DNA of 64,000 bases from DASRDU01 sp046331565 (GCA_046331565.1 JAXLQP010000004.1:310001-374000); one strand, 5' to 3'. Shown: positions 42,881 through 51,564, counted from the first letter of the stretch. Translations and numbers: made by a program. Notes: a model not told the origin generated them from the letters alone.

Positions 42881-45328
42881 TTACCTGCCTGCAAACCAGA
42901 TGACCTGAACGATGTGTGCGACCAGCAGCGCCAGCATCAGCGAAGTCACAATCACATGCGGCGCGAGCCACAGTTTGAGCAACTGATGCAGATAAATCAG
43001 CGCGTCAACCCGGCGCATCGTGGCGGCGGATTCGACAGCGTGAATGAAATGATTGCGCTCGGCGGCGGGCACTGCGGCCAGTTCGGATTTGCATTCGCTC
43101 TGCGCTGACGCGAGCAGGGCTTCGAGACTCTCTTTTTTCAGATACTGCCGCAGCAGAAAACCAAATGACAGAAACTTCGGCAGGACGCGGCTTTCAATCA
43201 CCTGGCGTGTGGCCTGCGCGACCGAGGCCATCGCCGCGCCAGTCTCTTCGGCCAGTTCCTCGCGGCGCGCGGTGAGGTCTTCAATCAGCAGCGGCTGATC
43301 TTCGATCTTTGTCAGCATTCGCGGCGCGACGATGTAACAGAGAATGCCGAACAGCCCGGTCAGAATCACCAGATCGAACGAAATCATCAGCGAAGTCGTC
43401 AGCGCGCCGCCGGAATGCGTGCCGCCGTGCAGCAGCAGCACGATGCCCGCGATCACGCCCGCGTAGCTGTGCACGAACATCCAGTACCGCAGCGGCCCGG
43501 CGCGTTTTTTGTACTGCTGACGCCGGAACGGATAGGCCATCACGACGACGATGCCGAGCAGCCCGACAAATCCGGTCAGCCAGTAAAAGTTGAGCCAGGT
43601 TCCGACAAGCGGTTCGCGCCGCCCGGTTTTGAACATCGCAAAGAGCGTCAGCACCGTCAGCGCAATCGTGCCGAGAATGCCGAGCAGGTGAATCAGTTGT
43701 TTGCCCTTGTCTTTGTGTGAAGTGTGCAGGCCGCGCCCGATGGCGTGCGTTGAGTCCTTGAAAATCAGCTTTTCGATCTGTTTGATCTCGGTGAAATATT
43801 CACGCGGGTTGACGCGCAGCAGCGCGCCGGTCGGGCAGTTCTGCTCGCAACTGTAAGCGCGCTTTGTCGTGCCTTCAGGATTGAGCGGCGTGTTGCTGCA
43901 CAGGTTGCATTTGACGGCAACGAGGTCAGAGGTTTCGGTGACTTCGGGCGGCAGCGGCTCAGGGTCAAGGCGCAGCAGTTTTTGTAAGGTCGAAGGCGGA
44001 TTCTCTTCGGCCTTCGGGCGGCGCGGAATCATCGTGATGGCGTTATACGGGCATTGCGTTGCACAGTCGCCGCAGCCGATGCAGGTCTTCGGATTGATGT
44101 CCACCTGGCCTGCGCTGAAGCGGCCAATCGCGCCGGTCGGGCATCCGGTCAGGCATTCGGGATCCTGACAATGCATGCAGACCGACGGCGACAGCACGCT
44201 TTGAAAATCCGATTTCGGCTTTAATGAGACAGGCCGCGTGACGTGAATGCCGCGCCGCAGCAGGCGCGACTGACCGTGCATTTTGTGACACGCGAGCGAA
44301 CAGTTGCCGCACCGCACGCACAAATCCATATCCATCACCAGCAGGTTCGTGCCGTCAACCAGTCCGGCCTCGATCAGCTTTTCCTGCGCGGCGACGATGG
44401 GCAGCGGCTGTTTCTTAATGGTCAGATCAGCCGTGACGGGATTGAGCGCCTGCATCAGGTATTCGCGCAGTTCAGGCTGCTGGCGCAGCTTTGAAATCGA
44501 AATCTCCAGCACTTCGGTGCGGCCCGTCAGCGTGCCGGTGAGCGGCCAGTTCAGGTCGCGGGTGATGGCTTCGATGCCGAAACAGTGGCCTGGCCCGACG
44601 AAGCTTTCATTGGCGGTCGCGTTCCAGTCCTGCTCGTGGCCGTTGATGGGTGTCACCTGCGTGCGCGGCGCCAGTCGCACCCAGCCCGATTTCAGCACGT
44701 AAATGCGGCTGACCGGATCGCCTTCACGAAAGAGAACGTGATTTTTTGAGAAGACGCGAAACTGCGAAATGGCTTCGATCTGTTTGATGACTTCGCTGCT
44801 CAGCTTGCCTGCGCTGTTGAGGCCCTGCAAAGTCGTAAAGCGACCATTGCGGCGATAGGTGTTGTCGAGCGTTTCACCGAACTTCGGCAGCTTGCGCAGC
44901 AGACGCAGCGCGGGCCGCTGAACTTCGAGAATCTGCACGGGCGCATCTTTCGGTGCGCGCACCGTGGCAGCGCGCGGGACTCCGGCCAGCACTGACATTT
45001 CACCGAACTGCGTTCCGGCGGGAATTTCAGCGACCTTCGTTTCGCCATTTGCGGTTTTGACCAGCACATCGGCTTTGCCCTGCGCGACGAAATAGAAAGC
45101 GTTGCCGCCCCATTCGCCTTCGCGCACGACATCCTCGCCCGCGTTGTAGCTGAGCAGTCGGACATACGGCCCGACCTTTTTGCCATTGTAATTGCGCCCG
45201 TAAACCATCACTTCAAGATCAATCTCGTAATCGTAATGGCCGGCGTGCGCGGCGACGATGTCGGCAATCGCGCCGATGCCGGTGATCGTGTCAAGGATCA
45301 CGGTATGACTGGTAATTTCCTGAGGCAT
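42881..45328 (-). CDS. Double cNMP-binding, four-[4Fe-4S], cytochrome b-like membrane fusion protein
   Basis: An 815-aa protein. Two cyclic-nucleotide-binding-type beta barrels (about 55-140 with AGTQFGEMSVLAGVPRAATV, and 185-290) come first. A DmsB/HybA-like ferredoxin with four cluster motifs follows: C337xxCxxCxxxC, C384xxCxxxxCxxxC, C416xxCxxCxxxC and C474...C498. The C-terminus has about five transmembrane helices with histidines (H547, H620, H634, H781, H791, H805) suitable for heme b. The layout is that of an electron-carrying subunit with built-in sensors. The phosphate-binding arginine of the first barrel looks present (PRAAT). It heads the operon with the heptaheme cytochrome. Confidence 0.85.
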   Translation of the reverse strand: MPQEITSHTVILDTITGIGAIADIVAAHAGHYDYEIDLEVMVYGRNYNGKKVGPYVRLLSYNAGEDVVREGEWGGNAFYFVAQGKADVLVKTANGETKVAEIPAGTQFGEMSVLAGVPRAATVRAPKDAPVQILEVQRPALRLLRKLPKFGETLDNTYRRNGRFTTLQGLNSAGKLSSEVIKQIEAISQFRVFSKNHVLFREGDPVSRIYVLKSGWVRLAPRTQVTPINGHEQDWNATANESFVGPGHCFGIEAITRDLNWPLTGTLTGRTEVLEISISKLRQQPELREYLMQALNPVTADLTIKKQPLPIVAAQEKLIEAGLVDGTNLLVMDMDLCVRCGNCSLACHKMHGQSRLLRRGIHVTRPVSLKPKSDFQSVLSPSVCMHCQDPECLTGCPTGAIGRFSAGQVDINPKTCIGCGDCATQCPYNAITMIPRRPKAEENPPSTLQKLLRLDPEPLPPEVTETSDLVAVKCNLCSNTPLNPEGTTKRAYSCEQNCPTGALLRVNPREYFTEIKQIEKLIFKDSTHAIGRGLHTSHKDKGKQLIHLLGILGTIALTVLTLFAMFKTGRREPLVGTWLNFYWLTGFVGLLGIVVVMAYPFRRQQYKKRAGPLRYWMFVHSYAGVIAGIVLLLHGGTHSGGALTTSLMISFDLVILTGLFGILCYIVAPRMLTKIEDQPLLIEDLTARREELAEETGAAMASVAQATRQVIESRVLPKFLSFGFLLRQYLKKESLEALLASAQSECKSELAAVPAAERNHFIHAVESAATMRRVDALIYLHQLLKLWLAPHVIVTSLMLALLVAHIVQVIWFAGR

Positions 45329-45628
45329 GAACTATCTCCGGCTCACTCATTTTTACTGATGGTGCAGCGGCGAGCCTGTCTCTCGTGATTCGGTTAATCG
45401 GGGCATTGCCGGGTGACGGGGTTATTAAAATCCAGCCCGGTCAATCGAAAGAAAAGACCTGTTTCGGATGGGGCACATTTGTAGAACGGCAGCAGCACTT
45501 AGTCAATCAAAAACTGCGTCCGCACAGACCAGAAAGGAAGGCAAAGAACATGCGAATGAAAGCAATTCTCCGTGTTCTTCGTTTCTTCGTGGTTCAGCCC
45601 AGGCCTGAAATTTTTGCTTCAGGCAGTG
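45329..45628. other. Intergenic region upstream of the cNMP/FeS gene
   Basis: About 300 bases without a gene, between the start of the cNMP/FeS gene and the end of the zinc-ribbon gene. It should hold the promoter of the redox operon. A small imperfect repeat of GAAGGCAAAGAACA / GTGTTCTTCGTTTCTTC type is seen at about 45538-45596. No clear operator or terminator was identified. Confidence 0.4.
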
Positions 45629-45928
45629 CTATTCCTCACGATAACGATTACAGCGCGGACAATAGAGCAGCTTTCCCTGACAGGCTGTCTCAATCGGTTT
45701 GTGACAGCGGCGGCAGTGATCAGGGTTTTCTTCTGAACGAATGTCTTCATCCAGTCCCAGATAAAGTTTCCACACGGCCAGCGGCGCATCCAGTTCGGCC
45801 AGCGTCACGGCCAGCGTCTGACCGCCCTTCCAGTACAGATATTTCTGCTCGGCAGCAAGCGGGATGATCAGTTCATGATCCGGAGTGATGTAAGGAATCG
45901 GCTGCGGTTGGGGAATGTTGTCAGACAT
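45629..45928 (-). CDS. Small zinc-ribbon protein
   Basis: A 99-aa protein of unknown function. A beta-rich N-terminal part (VTLAELDAPLAVWKLYLG) precedes a C-terminal zinc ribbon with CRRC and CPRC. The ATG at 45928 lacks a strong ribosome site. It lies 8 bases after the BtuF-like gene and is probably cotranscribed. It may bind a nucleic acid or protein partner. No family recognised. Confidence 0.55.
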   Translation of the reverse strand: MSDNIPQPQPIPYITPDHELIIPLAAEQKYLYWKGGQTLAVTLAELDAPLAVWKLYLGLDEDIRSEENPDHCRRCHKPIETACQGKLLYCPRCNRYREE

Positions 45929-45936
45929 GGCTTCAG

Positions 45937-46794
45937 CTATGATGAAAGATTAGTCAGCAAATCCCGATCAGGACTTTCCTGCGGCAGACAGTCTGCCGCA
46001 GGCTGCGCGCCGACGCAACGGGCGAGGATCAGATGAAGCTGCCTGACGCCTTCGGTCAGCGCCGCCGGGCCGGGTTGCAGGATGTAAGTTGATTTGATTT
46101 CGTAAACGTCATCATGGCGAATCGCGCTCACTTCGCCCCATCCGGCGCGATTGCGAATCACGTTTTTTTTCACCGGACGCCCGCACCACGAAGCGATGAT
46201 GATCTCAGGATCACGCGCCGCCACCGCCGCCGGATCGAGAATGCGATCCTTCGCCGCCTGGCACTCGCGCAGTTCAGGAAAGAGCGGTGCGCCGCCCGCG
46301 ATTTCAATCAGTTCATCCACCCAGCGAATACCCGAAATCAGCGGGTCGTTCTATTCCTCAAAAAACACGCGCAACCGGCGCGGAAAGCGCGCGGCTGAAT
46401 CCGCAATCGCCGTCAGTTCATTTTCAAATTTTTCGATCAGTTGCTCAGCTTTGTCAGCGCAGCCGATCAGCCGCCCCAGCGTCAGCATCATCTTCAGAAT
46501 GTCCGGCACGCTGCGCTGATTGAAGGCCAGCACCTGCACGCCACGCCGGATCAGTTCCGCCGCAATGTCAGCCTGCAAATCCGAAAAGGCCAGCACCAGA
46601 TCGGGCCTGAGCGCCATGATCTTTTCATACTTCGCGCTGATGAATGATGAAACCTTCGGCTTCGCGCGGGCGGCGGGCGGGCGCACGGTGTAACCAGACA
46701 CGCCGACGATGCGCCAGTCCTCGCCCAGCAGGTAGAGCGTCTCGGTCGTCTCTTCGGTCAGGCAGATAATCCGACTGGGATATTGATTGCGCAT
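45937..46794 (-). pseudogene. BtuF-like periplasmic binding protein interrupted by in-frame UAG
   Basis: A cobalamin/iron-type ABC substrate-binding protein of the BtuF family, about 285 codons. The N-terminal part (46354-46794) has ICLTEETTETLYLLGE, VSGYTV, ALRPDLVLAFSDLQADIA and LGRLIGC. The frame reads RVFFEE, then TAG at 46351-46353, then NDPLISGIRWVDELIEIAGG and the rest of the domain in the same frame. Relatives usually have tryptophan at this place (EEW), so TGG to TAG is the simplest explanation. No signal peptide is visible. No permease or ATPase gene is adjacent. It is either a recent pseudogene, a sequencing error or a read-through gene. Confidence 0.85.
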
Positions 46795-46806
46795 GAGATG
46801 AAGGTG

Positions 46807-47325
46807 TCAGCCATTCAAATCCGGTGTGCGCCGACTTCTGTCCCTGACCTCTTCTGAAGTCAGCCCGAAAATCGGCGGCGTCGGAACTTCAAGCAGGCTG
46901 AGATAAATGTAGAGCTGCCCCCGGTGATGAATTTCGTGTTCGATCATCGCGCGCATCCACTTCCAGACAGTGATTGAATTTCCCGCCGGAGTCAGACACT
47001 TCTGCTGCAAATCGTCATCGCTCAGGTCGCTGAAAATGTCGACTGATTCAAGGTGCGCCTGATGCATAAAAGCCAGCACATCGTGATAACCATCGGCCAG
47101 TTCTCTGCCGCATCCGGCATAGCGGCTCGGTCGCCCGGCCACTGTTTCGGCATACATAAAACGTTCGATGGCCGCGATGTGACGCATGATGTCGCCGAGC
47201 GTGAAGCGCCCGGTTCTGAATGTCCAGTCAATGCTGTCGGGCGGAATGCAGCGAATCACATTCAGCGTGCGTTCGCGGACTCGTTCGTAATAATCAAGGA
47301 AGGATGTGACGTGACGAATTTCCAT
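46807..47325 (-). CDS. DinB family protein
   Basis: A 172-aa four-helix-bundle protein of the DinB/YfiT family, usually metal-dependent and linked to thiol transfer or stress. The metal-binding histidines fit H48 region (DIMRHIAAIERF) and IEHEIHHRGQLYIYL near residue 130. A good AGGAGG site precedes the ATG. It is 12 bases upstream of the BtuF-like frame, so the two are likely on one transcript. Substrate unknown. Confidence 0.88.
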   Translation of the reverse strand: MEIRHVTSFLDYYERVRERTLNVIRCIPPDSIDWTFRTGRFTLGDIMRHIAAIERFMYAETVAGRPSRYAGCGRELADGYHDVLAFMHQAHLESVDIFSDLSDDDLQQKCLTPAGNSITVWKWMRAMIEHEIHHRGQLYIYLSLLEVPTPPIFGLTSEEVRDRSRRTPDLNG

Positions 47326-47425
47326 GCGTCCTCCTGCGTCAGTGAAACGGTATGAACGGTAGCGGGCAGATCATAACCTGGCGGGCAACTGAATGTCGCT
47401 TCGCGCAGCGGCGCACGCAGCGTCA

Positions 47426-47526
47426 AATCAATCCCCTGGGTACGCACGCTTCCAGCGTGCTCCTGTTTCGGTCAGTCGTTGTTTCCGTACAGCACGCTGG
47501 AAGCGTGCGTACCCAGGGGATTGATT
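47426..47526. repeat. Perfect 36-bp inverted repeat
   Basis: Arms 47426-47461 (AATCAATCCCCTGGGTACGC...) and 47491-47526 are identical as reverse complements, spacer 29 bases. The inner arm contains a further palindrome, GCACGCTTCCAGCGTGC. It lies between the histidine kinase end and the DinB start, spanning the likely DinB promoter area. Confidence 0.92.
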
Positions 47527-47553
47527 GCCCCTGGAAGCACACGAAAATCGGCT

Positions 47554-48927
47554 TTAATTCTGATAATGGCAGGGCAGGCTCAGCGTGATGATGAGGCCTT
47601 TGTCGGGTGCATTGTTCGCTTTGGCGGTTCCGCCGTGCAACCTGATGGCGCGCTCGGTGATGGCGAGTCCGATGCCGATGCCGCCCGATTGCCGGTCACG
47701 GGCATCTCCGACGCGATAAAAAGGCCGGAACAGTTCACCGAGGGATTCGGGCGGCACGCCCTGGCCGTGATCGCGCACGCAGACGGTGACGTGTCCGGCA
47801 TCTGATTCCTGATGCTGCATGCTGATTTCAACGGCAGTGCCTTCATCGGTGTAACGGACGGCGTTGCGCACGACGTTTTCAATGGCGCTGCGCAGCAGTT
47901 CTTCGCGGCCTGACACCTCGCAGTCAACTTCGCTCAGAATCCGCACGGAACGGTTGCGGCTGCGCGCTTCAAAATCGGCATCCTGCGCAATTTCGCGGAC
48001 GAGGTGAGCGAGCGGCAGCAGTTGCGGCCTGACTTCATCAGTTCCGCTTTCGAGGCAGGTCAGCATCAGCAACTGATCGGTCAGTTCGCTGAGGCGACGG
48101 CTTTCGCGTTCGATGCGGTCGTGTGCGCTGCCGCCGCCATTGCGGCGGGCCAGCCCCAGCGCCACGTTGAGCCGCGCCAGCGGTGAGCGCAATTCGTGCG
48201 CGATGTCACCGAGCAGACGGCGCTGTGCGTTCATCAGCGATTCGATGCGTTCGGCCATCTGATCGAAATCGCGGCCCAGTTCGGTGACTTCATCACGTCG
48301 CCGGAACTGATCTGCGCCGAAGCGCGCTGACAGATCACCGGCGGCCAGTCGCTGGGTGGCCGCGCGCAATCTGACGACCGGGGCACTCAGATAACCCGCC
48401 AGCCAGTAACAAACCAGTCCCGCCGTCACCAGCACTGCCAGCAGTTGCAGCAGCAGCGTGCCGGGTTCGGGCCAGAACGGCGGCGGACGCCGGGCCGCCA
48501 GCCATTCACTGACCCACACATATTTGCCGCCGCCCGGCCCGCTGATCTGAAAGGCGCGCAATCGTCGCGGCTCAGGCCTGCCGGGTTCGGGACGTTCGCC
48601 GCGCAACGCCCGCGCCGCCCGCTCTTTGATTTCAGCCGGAGCGTTGCGCTCTGAGATTTCAACGCCATTCGTGTCAAAGAGCCATCCGCGTTCGTTCCCC
48701 TGCGATTCAAGCATCGCCAGATATTCATCAAGCGCGGCCTTGCCTTCGCGTTCATAAGTGCGCGCCGCCGTCAGGGCAAAGATTCTGCCCGGGCTTCGTT
48801 CAAATTCGCGGCGCAGATTCTCTTCGCGGCGCTGATGAGCAATGGCTGAAATCAGCAGCACCGCCAGCACGACCAGCGCCATCGCGGCCCAGAACCAGAG
48901 AAAAATTTTGATGAAGAGGCTGCGCAT
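47554..48927 (-). CDS. CpxA-like sensor histidine kinase
   Basis: A 457-aa sensor kinase. Two transmembrane helices (about 8-30 and 157-180) flank a periplasmic domain of about 125 residues. A HAMP domain follows, then HisKA with the phospho-accepting H244 in GDIAHELRSPLARL. The ATPase domain has ENVVRNAVRYT, DHGQGVPPE, FRPFYRVGDARDRQSGG and GLAI. Segment for segment it resembles enterobacterial CpxA. The start is ATG 48927; the frame to 49074 overlaps the regulator gene. The regulator gene ends 28 bases upstream, so the two are one operon. Confidence 0.92.
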   Translation of the reverse strand: MRSLFIKIFLWFWAAMALVVLAVLLISAIAHQRREENLRREFERSPGRIFALTAARTYEREGKAALDEYLAMLESQGNERGWLFDTNGVEISERNAPAEIKERAARALRGERPEPGRPEPRRLRAFQISGPGGGKYVWVSEWLAARRPPPFWPEPGTLLLQLLAVLVTAGLVCYWLAGYLSAPVVRLRAATQRLAAGDLSARFGADQFRRRDEVTELGRDFDQMAERIESLMNAQRRLLGDIAHELRSPLARLNVALGLARRNGGGSAHDRIERESRRLSELTDQLLMLTCLESGTDEVRPQLLPLAHLVREIAQDADFEARSRNRSVRILSEVDCEVSGREELLRSAIENVVRNAVRYTDEGTAVEISMQHQESDAGHVTVCVRDHGQGVPPESLGELFRPFYRVGDARDRQSGGIGIGLAITERAIRLHGGTAKANNAPDKGLIITLSLPCHYQN

Positions 48928-48955
48928 GAAAAAGTTCAGGGGGCAGGTACAACGA

Positions 48956-49663
48956 TCAGGCCCGCGTCTCACAGCGGGCATAAAAATATCCGACGCCGCG
49001 CACTGAACGAATGCGTTCGACGCCATCAGCGCCGGGGCCGAGTTTGCGGCGCAGATTGCTGACGTGCATATCAATGCTGCGATCCAGCGGATTGAACTGA
49101 CGGCCCAGCACCGTCAGTGAAATTTCCTCGCGCGTGACGGTGCTGCCCGCTGATCTCAGCAGCAGCGTCAGCAGTTCAAATTCCGCCGAAGTCATCTCGA
49201 CAATTTCACCCGCGCGCCGCACCACGCGCGCGCCCTGATCCAGTTCCAGATCACCCACCACGAGGCGTTCGAGCGCATCGTTTGCCAGCGCCCCTGAAGG
49301 CCGCGTCGTGCGGCGCAGAATGGCGCGAATGCGCGCGACGAGTTCGAGCGGATTGAACGGCTTCGGCAGGTAATCATCCGCGCCGAGTTCCAGCCCCAGA
49401 ATGCGATCCACATCGCCGCTGCGCGCTGTCAGCATCAGCACCGGCGTGTGCGACCGCGCCCGCACCCGGCGCAGAATTTCAAACCCGCCGAGTCCGGGCA
49501 GCATGACATCGAGCACAATCAGCGAACACTGGCCGCCGAGCGCACGCGCCACACCTTCCTCGCCTTCGTGGACGTATTCGACGCCGAATCCTTCCGGCTC
49601 CAGGTATTCCCTGACCAGTTCGCACAGTTCAATGTCATCATCAATTACAAGTATCCGATCCAT
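48956..49663 (-). CDS. CpxR-like OmpR-family response regulator
   Basis: A 235-aa regulator. The receiver domain has the phospho-accepting D52 (LIVLDVMLPG), MLTARSGDVDRILGLELGADDYLPKPFNP and K in LPKPF. The winged-helix domain has FELLTLLLRSAGSTVTREEIS and RSIDMHVSNLRRKLG, very like CpxR. The start is ATG 49663 (MDRILVIDDD). GTAAA-type sites matching the CpxR box lie 40-95 bases upstream, suggesting autoregulation. The partner kinase follows directly. Confidence 0.93.
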   Translation of the reverse strand: MDRILVIDDDIELCELVREYLEPEGFGVEYVHEGEEGVARALGGQCSLIVLDVMLPGLGGFEILRRVRARSHTPVLMLTARSGDVDRILGLELGADDYLPKPFNPLELVARIRAILRRTTRPSGALANDALERLVVGDLELDQGARVVRRAGEIVEMTSAEFELLTLLLRSAGSTVTREEISLTVLGRQFNPLDRSIDMHVSNLRRKLGPGADGVERIRSVRGVGYFYARCETRA

Positions 49664-49701
49664 CACTGCCTGTTCCTTCACGGCAACATCGCCGCACTCC
49701 A

Positions 49702-49757
49702 GTAAATAAAGGACGTTTGCGGCTGTTGTAAAGCAGGGCCGGGTAAAGAAATGTAAA
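49702..49757. promoter_or_regulatory. CpxR-box-like GTAAA repeats upstream of the regulator
   Basis: GTAAAGAAATGTAAA (49743-49757) matches the known CpxR consensus GTAAA-N5-GTAAA exactly. Further GTAAA half-sites are at 49702-49706 and 49728-49732. A related GTAAAGAAATGTCAG is at 50235-50249, upstream of the Spy-like gene. Confidence 0.6.
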
Positions 49758-49829
49758 GCCCGGAACCGCTTTGCCGCACAACATTCACCGGCCCGCGACA
49801 CGCTGATTCACGGCCTTCCGGCGCGGTCT

Positions 49830-49922
49830 TGTCAATAAAGGTCAGCACCGTCTGACAATTCTTCACTCAATTAACCGGCATCCTTTCCGTTCAGGCTTCA
49901 TCAAAGGCGGCGTGATCGCTCA
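49830..49922 (+). promoter_or_regulatory. Duplicated regulatory segment, copy 1
   Basis: Contains GTCAATAAAGGTCAG and the dyad GTCAG-N6-CTGAC (49841-49856), then AATTCTTCAC and GGCTTCATCAAAG. It aligns over about 93 bases with 50234-50326. It lies upstream of a porin-like gene fragment. Confidence 0.6.
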
Positions 49923-50220
49923 GTTCAGAGCGATGAGTCGCGACCATCAACCTTCAATCATCAGCGGCTTCATGATGAAAGCCCGCAATTCAGTTTGTGA
50001 AAGGAGTCAGCCTGAAAGTCAGACAGTTTATGAACAACCGCTCGCCTCGCGCGTCAGTTTCGTCGCTGACTGGATGAGCGGCAACAACGGCTTCGGTTAT
50101 GCCACGCCGGGCCTGGCGGCCAGCGTGACCCGCCACAGCAATTTCAAAGCCGGATACAGCATCGGCAATGATCTGAAGAAGAACAACGGCCTGTTTCTTT
50201 CCTACGGCGTGAACTTCTGA
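49912..50220 (+). pseudogene. 3' remnant of an outer-membrane beta-barrel gene
   Basis: The last 60 or so residues (ASRVSFVADWMSGNNGFGY to LFLSYGVNF) look like the final strands of an outer-membrane porin-like barrel, ending in the aromatic F expected for BAM recognition. The residues before this do not resemble a barrel. With a GTG start and no signal peptide it cannot be exported. Most likely the body of the gene was deleted, leaving the regulatory region and the 3' end. Confidence 0.6.
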
Positions 50221-50233
50221 AGCCGCGCTGTTT

Positions 50234-50326
50234 TGTAAAGAAATGTCAGCGTGATCTGACAATTCTTCACCGACTAATCCGGCATCTTTTTTGTCAAAGC
50301 TTCATCAAAGCACGACAGATCACACA
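50234..50326 (+). promoter_or_regulatory. Duplicated regulatory segment, copy 2, upstream of the Spy-like gene
   Basis: GTAAAGAAATGTCAG (50235-50249) and the dyad GTCAG-N6-CTGAC (50245-50260) are followed by AATTCTTCAC and AGCTTCATCAAAG. The order and spacing match 49830-49922. It probably holds the regulator-binding site and promoter for the Spy-like gene about 150 bases downstream. Confidence 0.6.
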
Positions 50327-50471
50327 GTCTGCCGTTGCGCAGAACAAGCTTCCTGACAATTCAAACAGCCGCACACCGCTGCGACTGACAACGGGTGGTC
50401 AGCAACCACCATCACCAGAATCGGGACGCAGGCTTCGTCTGAAACCTGCCAGGAATACGGAAGGAGATCAC

Positions 50472-51059
50472 ATGAAATCATCGAGCCATACCACCAGCCT
50501 GATCAAAGTCGCGTTCGCGCTGCTGATCGCAGCCGCCGGTTTCCAGTTCGCCCTGGCCCAGGGGCCGGGTCAGCGCCAGCCGCATGATTCGCTGTTCGGT
50601 CTGAAACGCGCGCTCAGCGAAGCGGGCGCACCAGCGCTCAGCACCACGCAGGAAGATCAGTTGAAAACGCTGATCACCGGCTTTCAGACCGCCAATCCGC
50701 ATCCGGGGCCGAGCGATGAACTGAAGGCGGCGCAGGATGCTTATGACAATGCCATCCTCGCGGGCGATGCCGCCGCCGCACAGACTGCCGCCGCCACCAT
50801 TGCCAGCCTGGTGGCCGCTGAACACGCCGCCCGGCAGCAGGCGCTCATCAACTTTCAGATTGCCGCACTCAACATTCTGAAATCGGGCGGTGATGCGCAG
50901 GTCACGGCGCTGACTCAGAAATTCAGCGCGGGGGGCGTGGTGCGCCTGCTTGGGTCGCTGGCCGGTGGCGGTTTCCGTCCCGGGCCGGGTGGCCCTGGCG
51001 GGTTCGCTCCGTTCGGCGGCCCCGGCGGCCCAGGCCGCAACTTTTCACCGCACCGGTAA
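50472..51059 (+). CDS. Spy/CpxP-like exported protein
   Basis: A 195-aa protein with a signal peptide (about 1-29, ending ALAQ). The mature part is helical with an LSTTQEDQL motif, close to the LTxxQ motif of Spy/CpxP periplasmic chaperones. A Gly/Pro/Phe-rich tail (about 165-195) resembles low-complexity ends of relatives. AAGGAG precedes the ATG. Together with the adjacent CpxRA-like genes and the shared upstream sites it looks like the sensor-inhibitor or effector of the envelope stress response. A role as chaperone is inferred. Confidence 0.75.
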   Translation: MKSSSHTTSLIKVAFALLIAAAGFQFALAQGPGQRQPHDSLFGLKRALSEAGAPALSTTQEDQLKTLITGFQTANPHPGPSDELKAAQDAYDNAILAGDAAAAQTAAATIASLVAAEHAARQQALINFQIAALNILKSGGDAQVTALTQKFSAGGVVRLLGSLAGGGFRPGPGGPGGFAPFGGPGGPGRNFSPHR

Positions 51060-51165
51060 TGCCCGGAACCGAGGCAGACCGGATTGCACTTGCCCTCATT
51101 CCGGTCTGCAGCCAGGCGGTCGAAATTCATTCGCGCCGCCTGGCCCCGGCTGAAGGAACACGGCA

Positions 51166-51339
51166 ATGCGATCAAAGACTCCGGAATATGTGAAATGGAT
51201 CATGCTGGCAGTTTTCGAACTGACACTGCTGCTGCTCTTCATTCTGCTGTGCCTGCTCATCAGCAATCGCGCGACCAGCAGTTCAGTCCGGAGCGGGCGA
51301 CCTGTGGCCGCAGTTTCACCTGTCAGATTCAGGGAATGA
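51166..51339 (+). CDS. Small single-pass membrane protein
   Basis: A 57-aa frame with ATG at 51166 and AAGGAAC upstream. Residues 12-33 form a strong transmembrane helix (MLAVFELTLLLLFILLCLLI). The flanks are positively charged. It lies 106 bases after the Spy-like gene and may be part of the same envelope-stress transcript. No family recognised. Confidence 0.5.
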   Translation: MRSKTPEYVKWIMLAVFELTLLLLFILLCLLISNRATSSSVRSGRPVAAVSPVRFRE

Positions 51340-51537
51340 CTGCTGCCGCTGATTCGCGCATTGACAGCCGCTGCCTGAATCTTCAGCGCATGCAGCGCGG
51401 AGGTGGTTGGCATGATCAGGCTTCATTGTTTCATTTCATCACGTTCATCACTGCTGCCTGACAATCAGCACAAGCGCGTGAAAAAACGAAAACTTCAGCA
51501 CAACCGGGCAGTCAGTCTTTGCGGCCTGCTCTCAGCC

Positions 51538-51564
51538 CTGATCCGGCGAGCATTGCCGGATCAG
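51538..51564. repeat. Perfect hairpin
   Basis: CTGATCCGGC and GCCGGATCAG pair over 10 bp with a 7-base loop. No T-tract follows on either strand, so it is not a typical terminator. It lies in the 580-base gap between the small membrane protein and the LolA-like gene. Apart from this and the next repeat I see no gene in that gap. The open frame 51403-51633 has no supporting features. Confidence 0.7.
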
